A stretch of 64,000 bases of DNA from Schistosoma haematobium (GCF_000699445.3 NC_067197.1:22489809-22553808), one strand, 5' to 3'; counted from the first letter of the stretch, positions 33,491-46,091 are shown. Made by a program: numbers and translations. Notes: a model not told the origin generated them from the sequence alone.

Positions 33491-33536
33491 ACACTGCCGA
33501 GGATTCCCACAATAGGACGAAACGGCCGTCTAGTGC
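33491..33536 (+). ncRNA. Hammerhead relic, family B (core U lost)
   Basis: The core is CCGAGGA (33497-33503), so the invariant U is C. GAAA (33519-33522), palindromic ACGGCCGT and GUC are intact. Stem I is weakened by TAGTGC. Confidence 0.6.
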
Positions 33537-33634
33537 TTCCAGGTTTTCAATGGTGTTCTAACATCAATCGGTTCATGATCTCAATCAATAACTTCATAAT
33601 CTCCACAATTCCATACTGATAGATTTCTTTTTAT

Positions 33635-35395
33635 CAAATAGAGTGAATAACCTTTGTTTTAGAAAGTTTTACATTATCTATAGTATCTGCTCTTATTTGA
33701 GCTAAAACTATCTAATCACCAATACAGTTTCATATGATATAATTATTAACTTATTATCTTAAGTAAATAAAATAATTTCTTATATATAAAATCTTATTAA
33801 AGTAGATGAATACTATATATCACTGGTGAATCATTTACTTTACACCATGAAAATAAATGAAATTCATTTCTTCCACTTTGTTTCTTTAAAGCTTTTTGTT
33901 CTTGTGAAATCAGTTGGGTGTTGTCTTTAATTAGTTAAGTTAGCGGCACTATAGGTTGTCTTATTTCCTGTTGAGTTTCTTCACTTATTCCAGCAGTTTT
34001 GAGTGATCACTCTAGTGATGCGAAGAATTCCAGTTTTGAGGTGTCACTTGTATTGTAGTTTAATCCCTTTCTGAATAGGTGTTCTATGTTTGTTATTGCT
34101 TACTTTGACAAATTAACCACTTAGTTGTTCACGTGTTCTTCCATGGATGGTTTTGAGGTCTTGATTAGTTTCTTCTTTGTTCTCTGTGTCGTTTGCATGA
34201 TAATTCAATGACTGTTGTCAAAATTTCTAAATGCTTTAATGTGATTATTCTTTGTAGCTTCTTCGTTTGGTTCACTAATGACATGTTGGTATTTGTGGGT
34301 CTTATAGTGTGCATTACTTATCATTAGGTGTAACATTTTCCTTCTACCATACCATATGTTTTAATCATTTATATTCTTTACTCTCAGTATAATAAAACCA
34401 CACTGAAAGCTCAAAAAAAATTATACTAATATTAACTAATTATATCAAATTATTTACTTTTTAAAAATCAATATGACTATTTATTTACTTGTTTCGATAC
34501 TACTCATAAATAATAATAAATTTTTTTATCACGAATGTTAACTAAATGAGTTTAAAAAATACTCCTATGAATCTTTGCTTATTCTACTTTCTACTTCTCT
34601 TCTTTTACTTATCTATTTCTCAATTCATTTTGTTTATTTTAATGTGTCATTAGTTCACTTTATTTGTAGTTACGTAAATCGATTAATTATATCTTATGGC
34701 ATTAACTATTTATGGAACTAGCACGCGACCTTATTAAAAATAGAAACGGGTCATCAACTTAGTTTATGAGACAACATAATGTAAGTTCTTTTGAAACTAA
34801 CAACAACTAGAGAAAAAATATTCAAAACTAGATAATATCAAATATCTAGTTTTTTCTAGTTTATGACTTGTCATTATTATACACATGGGATTGAAATTAT
34901 GATTTTCCAGTTTGATAGGAACCATGGTACCTTTAGATCCAATATAAGTTTTTAATGATTTAAATGTTCAAAATCAATTCAATTTTATATTATAGTATCG
35001 TTTTCATTTTAGATCATCAATGAGATGAGGGATGAAAATAATATTTTTACTTATTGTTTCGTTTTTTTAAATAAATTATCCTATCGATTCAGTCACTATC
35101 TCTTTTTTTATATAAATTAGTTTATGGAATAATAACCACTGTTGAATACTTATTCTAATTGATACTCGAAGTTGACTGATCAAGAAAAGATTCACTGTGT
35201 GTATTAAGTCGATGAATCCAACATTATCATGTGTGTCATGAAATAATCGTATTTTTTTATTTTTCAGAAGATCCATGTTGTGAGCTCTTTGAAGATAAAT
35301 TATATCGTAGATTGAGAACAATAATAGAATTTCTTTAGCTTACTATATGGATTGATTCTAGTTGGACAACCATTGAGTGCTTATTAGTTACAAAC
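33635..35395. other. Intergenic AT-rich DNA
   Basis: No gene or known repeat recognised. Confidence 0.4.
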
Positions 35396-35560
35396 TTCAA
35401 GATGTAATCCTCTTAGTTCTGGTGAGCAGTCGTGACCAATTAAGTCCAACCATGTCGGCTATGAGGCAAACGCCTACCAATAATTTTGGAAGATGGTTTC
35501 GCAATTTCGTGAATGGGTTGAAATTCATCATGTGAACCATTAGAGCTTGTCTTGACGCCT
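35396..35560 (-). mobile_element. Fragment of the family B SINE leader
   Basis: It shares TTAGTTCTGGTGAGCAGTC, GGAAGATGGT and CGCAATTTCGTG with the leader of the 33.3-kb SINE. The tRNA head and ribozyme are absent. The short frame at 35397-35603 lies in this repeat. Confidence 0.45.
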
Positions 35561-35694
35561 GAATATTGTGAATTTGATCAATTGTGGTTTCATAGTTGTA
35601 CACATCTGATAACTTCCATGCATGGGCCTGTTCAATGACTCTTGGGTTTTAATGTTTGTTTGAGTAGTAACTAATAGTAGAATTATAATCAAAG

Positions 35695-36005
35695 ATGAAT
35701 GGTGGTTAGCAGTGGAACTCAGGAAGCGTCTTTCGTTTTATTCTGGACTCGTCAGCTGGATACACTTGCATCCCAGAGTTTATATTCGCTGCAGGACTCG
35801 AACCTGGTACTGTGTTATCCATTTAGCTACTGAGTCCTGATAGCCACCTACTTGTGCAATGGGGTGAAATTTAAATGCATTCCACTATCCATCTTTGCTT
35901 ATAGTGCTTGTGACTTAAAGGGAATATCGAGGCCACCCGTAAAGGATGCACATATGCCAATAATAGACTGATCAATTGCAGTCCTAAACAAATAAACAAT
36001 ACAAA
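35695..36005 (-). mobile_element. Sm-alpha SINE copy
   Basis: It has the same order as the 26.7-kb copy: a tRNA-like head with TAGCTAAATGGATAAC (A box, mutated) and AGGTTCGAGTCC (B box) at ~35840-35790, then the ribozyme at 35718-35759. The region right of the head (ATCAATTGCAGTCCTAAAC at ~35970) also matches other copies. Confidence 0.7.
35718..35759 (-). ncRNA. Hammerhead ribozyme, Sm-alpha type, intact core
   Basis: CTGACGA (35755-35749) and GAAA (35734-35731) are present, the cleavage triplet is UUC, and stem I is CAG/CTG. Stem II is poor (GTCC opposite AAAC), so folding is doubtful. Confidence 0.6.
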
Positions 36006-36045
36006 ATTAACCTAATAGTAGAATTATTTATAAAACTGAAGGACA

Positions 36046-36180
36046 ATGATAAACAATTCCAGTTTAATTTCAAAAGTCATAACAGTAAACCATCCCATTT
36101 TTCACATGCGATTCGATGCAAAACGTTCGTTTGTAAAGCAGAACATGAAAAATTTCGAACTATTAGGTAAGTATCCGAAC
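36046..36180 (+). pseudogene. Short transposon-like coding remnant
   Basis: The frame at 36046-36255 includes PIFHMRFDAKRSFVKQNMKNF. It recalls an MRFEAKH..FK..NFKN motif remembered from transposon-associated proteins of metazoans. It is followed by GGTAAGT at about 36167-36173, which could be a splice donor. No other domain is present; identity is uncertain. Confidence 0.25.
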
Positions 36181-36255
36181 GTATCCAATTTCAAGTTCAG
36201 TCAATTAATGACATGCTACTCTGTTTATCTAGTATTGATTGTCAATCATAAATAA

Positions 36256-37638
36256 TAATAAGCTGGATAAGCAAATATTTTATAGCAGATTATTCTATAG
36301 GATTAAAGTTAGTCTTTAAAATGTTAGAAATTTTATATTCTTAAAGTTTTTATATATTTCATTACCAGTTAATTCTTGATATGAACTTTGCATGGATCAC
36401 TGATAGTCTATTGTAAACCGGAATGGAATATTTACGTAAGTATAGTTTTATTTCGATAAATGCTCCAAATGATCTATACAGAATAGGTGAAATATATAAT
36501 TAAATATTAAAGATACTTCCGATTTTATCTTACTTACTTGTATACTTCAATCTGCTTTTAACAAACTACGCTGTAGTGAACAGAATACAGGTGGGGACAA
36601 TCGAATGTATTTAACACAAAATTACAGGACTTGTTAATAAAATCTAACAATCATAAAGTAAATGCTTAATTTGCAAAATGTCCATCAGTTGTCTCAAAAT
36701 GACTGAGACTTCATTGTTCTTGCAGTTTCATACAAATTGCTTTTTGTTTCCATTCTTTACTGTTCGATACTCCTGTTTCTCTGCTTCTAGACCTTCTGTT
36801 TACGACTAACATCATATACTACTTATGTCAATATAATGGCACACACCACAACAGTACTAGTGTAATGTAGATAGAAAAAATGTCACTTAACATCAAACGT
36901 CAATAAATTTACTGCATATAATCAAAGCATTTCTTTTCTTATTTCTTGTTTTATTATTACACTTGGATAAAACAATTTAATCATAAAAACTACATAATTA
37001 ATTTAGGCTTTATTGAGTTTGACGATAATCTCTGTTGAATGAAATGGTCGAAAATTATCATTGTGACAAAAACAGACAAGTTGACAGTGAGATTATATTA
37101 AGAATTGAAAGATAAAACTTTTTTTTGGATAAAATAATAAGAAGACAAATTTGATCTGAAAGTTTAATGTATTCTGGTTTTGAACAATTTGGTCATATAC
37201 ATAACTTTGCCGAGGTTCTCTATATGAAAACTAATAAAGGTCAATTAAATAAAAGTCCAAATAAACATAAAGTTATAACTGTAAATAAAGGAGAGAAAAA
37301 TAACCAAGGGGTTAGAGAAGAATAAAAAGTTATCACTTATAGATTTTTCCGGTTAAAATCAAAATTGAATCTGCGAGAAAAACAATTAATGTAATTATGG
37401 AAGGAATGGGAAATTGTTCCACCACTCTTAGCCATAACATGGCTTATAGGTGATCAGAATAGATTCAAGGTCATTACAAATTGTTTTTGTACACATAAAG
37501 GGGGGTTTGCATTTCCAGTTACCCGAAACCTAATCAAAGAATTTATTCTTGACAATTTCCATACGTTTTAAATTCTGTGTTAATATTAATTCCATGCCCC
37601 ATTTCAATCACTTTTTATCGTTGATGAAAATGATCTTT
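36256..37638. other. Intergenic AT-rich DNA
   Basis: No supported feature. Confidence 0.4.
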
Positions 37639-37867
37639 ATCAGTTTAGGGGTTGTGGAGATTGTTAAGTTTTTGATGGAAATCATGAACCGATTGATGTT
37701 AGAACACCACTGAAAATCTGGAAGCACTGCATGGCCGTTTCTTCCTATTGTGGGACTCCTCAGCAGTGCGCATCCACGATTCTGCGAGCGGTATCAAAAT
37801 GACCGTCCAGTACTTCCAGGCTTTCAATGATGGTCTAACATTAATCGGTTCATGATCTCAATCAAAC
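37639..37867 (+). mobile_element. Hammerhead SINE (family B), inverted-dimer remnant
   Basis: The left half is minus-oriented (3' end, ribozyme 37724-37769, start of the body). The right half is plus-oriented, beginning inside the ribozyme (AAAATGACCGTCCAGTAC) and ending TCATGATCTCAATC. Possible target duplication AATGATCTTT (37629-37638) and AATGATATTT (37868-37877), one mismatch. Confidence 0.65.
37724..37769 (-). ncRNA. Hammerhead relic, family B (cleavage base changed)
   Basis: CTGAGGA and GAAA are intact and stem I is perfect (GCACTG/CAGTGC), but the base before the cleavage site is G (AUG), which hammerheads do not cut. Confidence 0.6.
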
Positions 37868-37877
37868 AATGATATTT

Positions 37878-38997
37878 CCCTTCAAATATTTATCGGAGCA
37901 TTTGACACTAAATGATTCTGAATTCACTTAGGCACATATTCTATAACCTTTAATTGGATTGTTCGATTCCTTTTGTTATTTAAAGTAACCTTTTGCACTT
38001 ATTATTCACAATATTGAGTTATACAAATCTAATATTTCCTATATCAGTAGTATATTTGAATTTATTCGAATATTTCTGTTTGCTTTAAGGAAAAAATATG
38101 GGATAACAATAGAAAGTATTGAATACTTGTGGTTAATTATTATAATTCAGTAAGAAGAAAATTATTTGAATTACTATGGGGCATTATTTTTAGTTAGAAT
38201 GTTACTGACGTCCTAAAATTATTGATTCATCATTTAAATGAAAATTTATGAATCAATTAGTTATTTTTTTAATAATGAATAATTTAAATTTATATATAAT
38301 TTGACTTCTGTTTAGGTCAGTTTACTATTCTTTTAAGAATTAATAATGATTACTATTATCTAAGATGACCTGCTTGAATATCTGAGCTACTTGTTCCTGC
38401 CATCCAAATATTTCAAGAAGTTGTCTGTTTCTTTGTTTGTTTTAACAGATCATTATGTCAATTAATTGCCCAACCTATTCAGATGCGTTTTTGAAAAATT
38501 TACAACCTTTCGCTATACAAGCTACATAAATTTGCAATCGGTAATATCATGATGGCTGGCAATATGCATTGAAAAAGAAAGAATATTATTCAGATCTTGA
38601 CTTTTGAAATGTTAATATCTAACTGGTGATCACTCAATATTTATCATCAGGATCGATCATGAACATAAAAATGGAAACTCGTGGAAATACTTTATGCTGA
38701 GGATTCTATCTTGTACCGCTAATAGAATATTGAATAAAGCCAATAATAAATTTGAAAAAAATAGGTACCATATAAATGTATTATGAAAATTTCATTGTTT
38801 GAGAAGTATTAATTAATTAATTAGTTAGTTTTTTAATAATTTCCCTTAGTGAGCCTTATAGAATTAAAGTATGTTCAAAAAAGGATTTACCTAGATATTC
38901 ATTCATCCATAAATTGTCTTACTTTCATGATAAAAATTAACGCCAATCTATACAATATTCTTAAAAACATTTAATTGATCAATTTTAGCAAATTTGG
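37878..38997. other. Intergenic AT-rich DNA
   Basis: Nothing recognised. Confidence 0.4.
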
Positions 38998-39090
38998 TTT
39001 ATGGCTAGTAGTGGAGTGTAGGAGGTCAGTTCTATTCTGTTCGGTATTTATCAGTTGATGTTAACCCTGAAATTTAAATCCAGTATCCAT
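38998..39090 (-). mobile_element. Very degenerate Sm-alpha fragment
   Basis: ATGGCTAGTAGTGGAGTGTAGGA and TATTTATCAGTTGATGTTAACC keep the Sm-alpha ribozyme-side order with many changes; no core survives. Confidence 0.4.
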
Positions 39091-39887
39091 CACTCAGGGT
39101 GAATATGTGATTAATGAAAACTGATCATTTACAGACTTTGATATCAACAACAAGAAAGTGTAAAGCCTTACAAACCTAATAAACTAGTTAAAAAAATAGC
39201 TATGGCAATAAGATTAGTAACAGTTCTATTTGAAAGACATAATTGATTTTAATTAATTGATTCATAACTTGAACAGATGTCTTTTAATAATTTTGATTGA
39301 GAAATGTTCTATATCTTCCTTGATTAGAATTTCAAGAAAATTTGGACAATTATACATTAAAGTCATTGACATTTTCTAGAATTATTTTACCATTAATGAG
39401 ATTTAAAGCTCTTGTATCCGATTTAGTCTAGTTTTTGTAAATGTATATTCTTAAGGAGCTGTTTAATACTTTTTATTTTTTTAAAGCAAGAAGTCAGTTC
39501 ATAAACAACATTATCAGATCTCCATAATGTACCATTTTATATTGATAGTTTTAGTAATGAAAACCAACATTTATTTAAGAAAAGTTAATACAAAACATCG
39601 TTTTCTTCAAACTAGAAATTAAAAACAATAATGTCAAACATCTAAATATTTAACAAAATCAGATGGATTAATTAACTGATTCAATTGTAAACGGAAATAA
39701 GAACAAATGGATATGATTGTTTTACCTTTTTTTTAAACAAGAAAACAATATGCATATTTTTGTACGAAAACTATTTTTAATAAATAAACAACAATTTGAA
39801 TCAATTATTGATTAACTATTCACTTTTGCATACATAATAGAACAATATGTAGTGAACGATCTTTTTATGACGCTAAAAGATCTTGAG
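39091..39887. other. Intergenic AT-rich DNA
   Basis: Nothing recognised. Confidence 0.4.
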
Positions 39888-40124
39888 AATGTTAGTCTAC
39901 ATACAACGGCTAAATGAGGATTATACACCAGTGTGAGGAGTCGGGATTAATATTTTGCAGTTGGTAGTTAGGATTAATAATTAGATTTAAAGTTTTCATC
40001 ACGGACTGACATCAGCTATAATGCCAAAACTCTATTTATCCGAATGAATGAATTAATTTCTCACCGAAATTCAAGACCTGTTATGGTACATCTGATTGGT
40101 TCGTCCATAAATTATAGCCTCACC
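39888..40124. mobile_element. Truncated copy of the ~290-bp MITE
   Basis: It matches 53560-53782: GTGTGAGGA, GTTTTCATCACG-ACTGACAT, ATCCGAATGAAT, AAGACCTGTTATGG and the end GTCCATAAATTATAGCCTC. The left terminal repeat is missing. Confidence 0.65.
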
Positions 40125-41490
40125 CAATATTTCAAATGAGCATAAAATCAAAGTATTTTATTTTCGTTTATCTTTAGATATACGTGTAGGTGTTGATAAA
40201 CTATAGTTGATTAGGTTCGCGATAAATTCTTGAAGTTTCAGTAAGAAGTTCTCATCTATAAAGTTTAACCATTTCGTGGACGAGATAGTTATTATCAATA
40301 GGACTAGATTGTACTACGATTTATCATAAATTAATTGAATATTAATGTGTTAATCACTTAATTCTAACTCAGTAATTTATACATAACAAGAATTGAAGAT
40401 CAGGGATTAGATTACTGGTGAAGTCATTATTACGGAGTTCCATGCCAGGACAAAACAGTTATTGACTTTTTTCTGATTTTCTAATGGTACTTAAATTGAT
40501 GTCAATCTGTCATTAATGTCAATCACTCACAAATAAGCTAATCTACAAAAACTATCAATCAAATTACACAATAATCGTTAAAATGATCGATATAAAAATA
40601 AAGGGAAACGGAAATATTTACTAACAAATCTACAGGGTAGAAACTAATGTCAGTGTTGAAGGTGAATGCACCATATTTATCAAAATATAAATATGACAAA
40701 TTCTTTGAACGGTGATTAAATTATTGAAAAGGTTTATAAACTATGTTCGATTTTGTGAGGTAAAGTTAAAATAATAACATAATGTATTATCAAGCTTTGT
40801 ACGATTGTATCATTTAATCCTTCGTATAAAAAAATATAATATCTGAATGAATGAAGAAAGGGGTACTTAGGAAAATATTAATTTATTTATAATGAATAAT
40901 GAAGTGATAAATGGTTCACATGTTTGGTAAACAATTACAAAGTTACTGTTGTGTGATTCAGCATATTCTATGTCATCATAACTTTTCTTAAAGTAAGTTG
41001 ATAAACAATCTGGTTAATAGTCTAATCAAATTTGAGCTAAAAAAACATATATTGACAAACTGGTATGATGGAAAAATGAGTCCTTCAGAGATTTAAATAG
41101 CTTCGCATAAAAGTTAACTAATTCAACCAAAAGGAAAGTCCTTATAATTTTCTCCATTATCGTTAACCATTAATAGTCTATATGTATGATGAATGAATTT
41201 TAAAAATGATATCCAAGGTTATAACAGTATTTAGAACAAACTTTTAAAGTATTAGCTAGTAACTGAAATATTTCAACTGTCATATGGGATTGATAATCAT
41301 TTGACAGATATTTTTTCTTATGTTTAATGAGTAATTTCACAAGAAATGAATACAAATATATCGTACACTTTACAGTACTATCGTTTACCTTATACAACAC
41401 AACTATTAATTCAGAAATTATTTTCTTTCAAAATAATCAAATTTATTAAGTAGAAAATAGAGTAAGTTAGTTTATATAATACTATGTTTT
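40125..41490. other. Intergenic AT-rich DNA
   Basis: Nothing recognised. Confidence 0.4.
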
Positions 41491-41670
41491 TGATGGAGTT
41501 TTGTTCTCTGAGCTAGATGGTTTGGTCATGGAGCTTTCAGACAGAAGTCTATCTGAAGTTTGTGCTGATGATGTCGTTCAGAAGAATGACGAAAGCTCCA
41601 CGACAAAACCATCTAGCTCAGAGAACAAAACTCCATCAGAATCATCCACCTGAGCTACAAATCTTCTCCA
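41491..41670. mobile_element. Foldback element with 48-bp arms
   Basis: Left arm 41491-41538 and right arm 41591-41638 are inverted with 46 of 48 bases matching, around a 52-base loop. They are followed by ATCCACCTGAGCTACAAATC, which is also found after the relative at 54780-54936. There is no coding capacity. Confidence 0.75.
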
Positions 41671-41749
41671 CTATATAACATTATGATTATCACAGGAATA
41701 AGAAAACTGAATATGAAGTCACTGATTTTTCACTGACTGGATAGAACTG

Positions 41750-41750
<1 letters not shown>

Positions 41751-41792
<42 letters not shown>
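41751..41792. repeat. (AT)n microsatellite
   Basis: About 21 uninterrupted AT units. It gives a spurious Tyr-Ile frame on the minus strand. Confidence 0.97.
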
Positions 41793-41795
<3 letters not shown>

Positions 41796-42584
41796 TTTAC
41801 TTTATTTTTAAGAGTACCTAGGAACAGATACATATGTTTTGTAAGTGTACTTACAAAATAGAGAATGGACAAATATACGTATGTGTCTATATCTGTTATA
41901 AATGTTTGTGTATTTTTTCTATGACCAAATGTTTATGATTGTATGCCTGTAAGTATATAAGTCTACACTCGACAGATATGAACACACACACACACACAAA
42001 GAAATATATATATATAGTGAAATAAATTTCAGAATTTTCTCCACAACAGAAAAAACACAACTTTTCAACATTGAGGATTTATTTATTGGTTGAAATTTAC
42101 CTTTGAGTTATGGATCCTTTATGTTAACAAAGTTGATCTTCTTTGAAAAACAAAACACAACACTAATATCTGTTTATATATAACATTGTAAAAAACATTA
42201 TTAATTTATTCTATTATTTCAAATTGAAGAGATTCGATAAAGTACTTTAAAGAAGGCATGAATAAAAGAAGCCCATACAGATTTTACTGTAACATAATTT
42301 GCATTTTAGGATTTATAGTGAATAAACAAATTTTTAAAAAAAGTTGGAATTAATCTTTATTATTTTGGATAATTTAGATCAGTATGTTAGTAATATGTGT
42401 CAGGTAATATTTTGTATTTAATTAATTAATAAGAATAAAAAAGTAATTCATTCGATTAATTACTCAATAGTATGTTATTCTTCATGGTGCTGGTTCACTG
42501 TGATAACATTATTAATGAATGACAAGAAGAAGAGGATGAAGCACATGATATACGTTTTCATTATCATACTTCATTGTTAATAAT
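41793..42584. other. Intergenic sequence upstream of the candidate exon
   Basis: AT-rich, with a CA repeat (41982-41997) and short AT runs. No promoter element could be fixed. Confidence 0.4.
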
Positions 42585-42958
42585 ATGAATGATAAATCAG
42601 AATTAAATTTTATAGGTTTAAGGACAAATAAAAAGATTTCATTTAGAAGTTATCGTAATTTAAGTACTTGTTTACCGGATAATAACACTTCGATAAATAT
42701 TGTTCAAGATGATGAGAAATTTCAATTGCCATACGTTCAAATGTCTAAATCATCTGAGTCGATTGCGAGTATAAAACAAGAGAACAATTCATATATCATG
42801 TTAGAGACCGGAAAGAAATCGGATGAAACTACTGCTACCACTGTTACTACTACAAGTAATAATAATAATAATGCTAGCTCAGTTATCGGACTTCCCAGCA
42901 TCAAACGGAATATATTAAGACGACAGCAATGCACAGTTGAACAATTAAAAATATCTGA
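42585..42958 (+). CDS. Candidate first coding exon of an unknown protein
   Basis: ATG at 42585 opens 124 codons plus two bases, with an in-frame stop upstream at 42546. The frame ends exactly in GA|GTAAGT (donor at 42959), so the TAA stop lies inside a perfect splice donor. The sequence is polar, with Ser/Asn-rich parts, a Thr/Asn low-complexity run (TTVTTTSNNNNN) and a basic end (IKRNILRRQQC). No domain was recognised. This is clearly longer and less AT-biased than random frames nearby. No matching downstream exon could be identified, so the rest of the gene may lie beyond large introns. Confidence 0.5.
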
Positions 42959-45785
42959 GTAAGTTAACTAAGTAATAGTTTAATAAAACGTTTGTTTCTT
43001 AACATTAGTAACTAAATTAAGTGTATTGACTTGGTTATAGACAGATTCGACTTTTCAGTTAAACGAAAGAAAAAAAAGGAATACAACTTTACACTACATA
43101 AGTGAGTTTTAAAAACAATTTGCCGCTAAAAAATTACGAGGCAGTAAATCATATTGATTTATAATATGCATTCAGTTTTCTAATAAGAAATATTGAATTT
43201 ACTGGAATGATTTTGTCAAGTTTATGTACTATTGTTATTCAAGGTGATTTCCATAAAACTAGTTATATAAGCTGGAAAAAAGGATTTAAAACCTAGACAA
43301 TACTGTTTCATTACTATTAGAGATGCACACAAAAGTATATTGTATTGATAGTAGAATTGAACTACACAACTCATAGTAAGCATTATACCTTTAAGTTAAT
43401 AAGCCTTAATCTTCCATTCATAAAGATGTATATTTAATTATTAACATTATAAGTAATATATTACAACTACTCTTAATTTCTTTCTAATCTTTTATAAATC
43501 ATATTGAACTGATATTTATTTTATGAATATGAATGTAAATAGAAACAATTTGGAATCCTGAGAAAGTTAAGGGAATCAGTTCAAATTATTATGATCTTGT
43601 ATAAGGAGTAAAATGTGATCGAGGGTATATTCCGGTCATAAACATATAGAGAAATAAATAGAAGGTTGATTTTTATGACAGCGATTGATTCTAAATAGTA
43701 CCATTGAAAGAATTTTATTGCAGATTTATTCTTTTCTGGCTTTTAATACAGAAGCAAATGTCTTCTTTTTGGACTCAACACAATACTTGATGATTTTATA
43801 CATGCATAGGACAGTATATTTTACTGGATCGTATGTCACCCGAGGATAATGCTTCAATGCATCCCATTCAATTTGAACTATTATAGCTCTCATCTCTGTT
43901 AGATAATTTATCTTAATCTCCGAACTATAAAGACTATCATTGTACATTTTTGCTTAATATTTAGAAAAATTATTTTATATCATTACTCTGTCCATTCATT
44001 ATTAAACATTAATTAGACAGTTTCGTTTTATACATTTACTAAAACACATTATTACATTACAAACAATACAGAAGACTCAGATGGGGATTTTATATACACG
44101 AATGATATAAATTAAAGTTGACATATGCATAATGAAAGAGCTATTCTACATATAATCTAAATAATAATGGTAGATAATAAAATTAACAAACAAGTAAATG
44201 GCTAAACGGAAAAATAGTACATTATGTGACCTTGAATAGTAATGGATGTTAAAACTTTATTCCTAACTAGTATGTATAAAGCTAATCATACTACCCATTA
44301 ATAACAATTAGAAATTATTGCTTATAGCTAAAATATATTTGTCTACATCAACGTTTTACTTAATAAAGACTAGTATGATGTATTATATTCTTTTATATTG
44401 ATTAAGTTTCAGGATGTTCAAGATGTAGTCTGGTCATTAATTCAAATAAACCTATATATCGTGAAACTTTTTTCCGACGTTAAGCGATTATGGACAATCA
44501 ACGTCAAGCTTTGTACGTGAGCTCGATATTAATTAGGTCTGTTGGTTGAAAAGTAATATCTCATGTAACACTGGATGTTTTGAGTCTAAATCTTGCATGA
44601 AATATCGATTTCATCAGAACTATCATAAAATTGAATTCTAAAACTTTTTGTAGATTGAGCCCAACAACTTCACTAGTTATGTTTTTAAACTAAACAATAT
44701 AGAATGAAATTACACTGAACTATTTGAGTGTAAAATATTTGAATGGGGTGATATTTATACACTCTTAAATTGTGTAGAGTTTTCATGTAGTTATCGTGAA
44801 AAAAATCTTTCTTTAAACTTACTCAAATCTTTCAAGATATAACTTCAGTTTGTGCTATCAGAATAAGCTTGGAACACTTGATAATGTTTGTTATTTTCAG
44901 TGAATAGAAGAAAGGAGAAGCTGATATTACTGGTTGGTATAAAATGCTAAATGTCATTACGTGTGAGTGAAAATTATCATTATACAATCATTGTAAAAAA
45001 GAAATCAAAGTTGCAATCCCAGATAGGGTCATCAAAAATTTATATTGAGATGCATCACAAATGCTTATTTCACTTTCACTGATAAAATATACTGACTATT
45101 TGATGGAATAGCAAAGAGTTCACAATTGTTTTTCATATCAGTTGCTATTTTTCTAGCTAAACTGAGAAACGGTCCATTCATGAAGCTCGCTGAAAGATCA
45201 ACTTTCTAATTTTAGTATCAGGATGGTAGCAATTCTACGTGTCCTAGCAACAGATTCAAAAATATTATAAAGATTTACAAACACTTGTTTAGAAATATAT
45301 TGTACTGACAACCCTTTATTTATGTTCTTTATTCTAAAAATATGTATTTACTTTAAACATTGGTGATTCATTTGTAGGTATCGTTACCAAGGTTTAACTT
45401 GATAATTTCGGATGAATTGAGCATTAGGTAGATTGGTATAAATAAATAATATATTTGTAATATCCCAATGAGTAGAAAAATGAGGTTTTTTGACGTTTCG
45501 TGACTCAGTGTAGGCTATTTCTTCAGAGAATAAATAAACCAACCAAAATCAATCCAAGTTTTAAACTTGGATGGTGATTCATTGATGATAACCCCATGTA
45601 ATCTTCTGAAAATTTATTTGTAAGCGCTCTTTTGTTCACAGATGTTTATCTCATTATAATGAGAATTTTTATAAAAATTACGTTGATATATTAATATTCA
45701 GTAGTAAATCTGATGAATTTATTACATTTGTCTGTAGGTGTGTGTACAGTGAATGAATCAAAAGACTGACTTGTAAGCATTGAAT
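42959..45785. other. Possible first intron or intergenic DNA
   Basis: No coding frame with family motifs and no recognised repeat. A frame at 43726-43947 (minus) has no supporting signal. Confidence 0.35.
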
Positions 45786-45797
45786 ATATAAGTGACT

Positions 45798-46079
45798 AGT
45801 GTCAGTATGTAACTCACTGGAGACAATGATGGAAGTGTCGCTCAATTTTGTGGATTAGTTGAAGTTAAACATTAACTCCGTTGGATGCCGGCCGGCTCAG
45901 TGGTCAAGTGGTTAAGTGCTCGCGTGCGAGACTGATAGGCCCTGGGTTCGAACCTCACGAGGCGGGATCGTGGATGAGCACTACTGAGGAGTCCCACAAT
46001 AAGATGAAATGGCCCTCCAGTGCTTTCAGGTTTTCCATGGTGGTCTAGCTTTAATTGACTCATGGTCTCAACCATTAAA
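45798..46079 (+). mobile_element. Hammerhead SINE (family B), single unit, 12-bp TSD
   Basis: Flanked by ATATAAGTGACT at 45786-45797 and 46080-46091. It has the leader, a clear tRNA-like head (A box in GGCTCAGTGGTCAAGTGG, B box GGGTTCGAACC at ~45946-45956), the ribozyme (45979-46024) and a truncated 3' region. It is the cleanest monomer in the window. Confidence 0.82.
45979..46024 (+). ncRNA. Hammerhead ribozyme, family B, decayed stems
   Basis: CTGAGGA (45985-45991) and GAAA (46007-46010) are intact, and the cleavage triplet is CUC. Stem I's first pair (A-C) and stem III are mismatched. Confidence 0.6.
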
Positions 46080-46091
46080 ATATAAGTGACT

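Larger units (their letters stand above)
33019..33619 (+). mobile_element. Hammerhead SINE (family B) dimer, first unit inverted, 15-bp TSD
   Basis: Bounded by TAGATTTCTTTTTAT at 33004-33018 and 33620-33634. 33019 to ~33235 is one unit in minus orientation: near-3' region, ribozyme, tRNA-like head, part of the leader. From ~33236 a complete plus unit follows: leader, A box about 33411-33430, B box TAGGTTCAAATCCC about 33458-33471, ribozyme, then the 3' end CCATACTGA. Two units inside one target duplication indicate one event. Confidence 0.85.

Noticed and set aside
41690..41872. 60-codon minus frame with Tyr-Ile repeat
   Set aside because: It comes from the (AT)n microsatellite.
45496..45526. 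CTGAAGA and GAAAC on the minus strand as a hammerhead
   Set aside because: The 20 bases between them form no stem II and the cleavage side has no usable stem III; order alone is not enough.
45890..45970. Possible functional tRNA gene
   Set aside because: A and B boxes are good, but the unit is the head of a SINE with leader and ribozyme and lacks a convincing acceptor stem.
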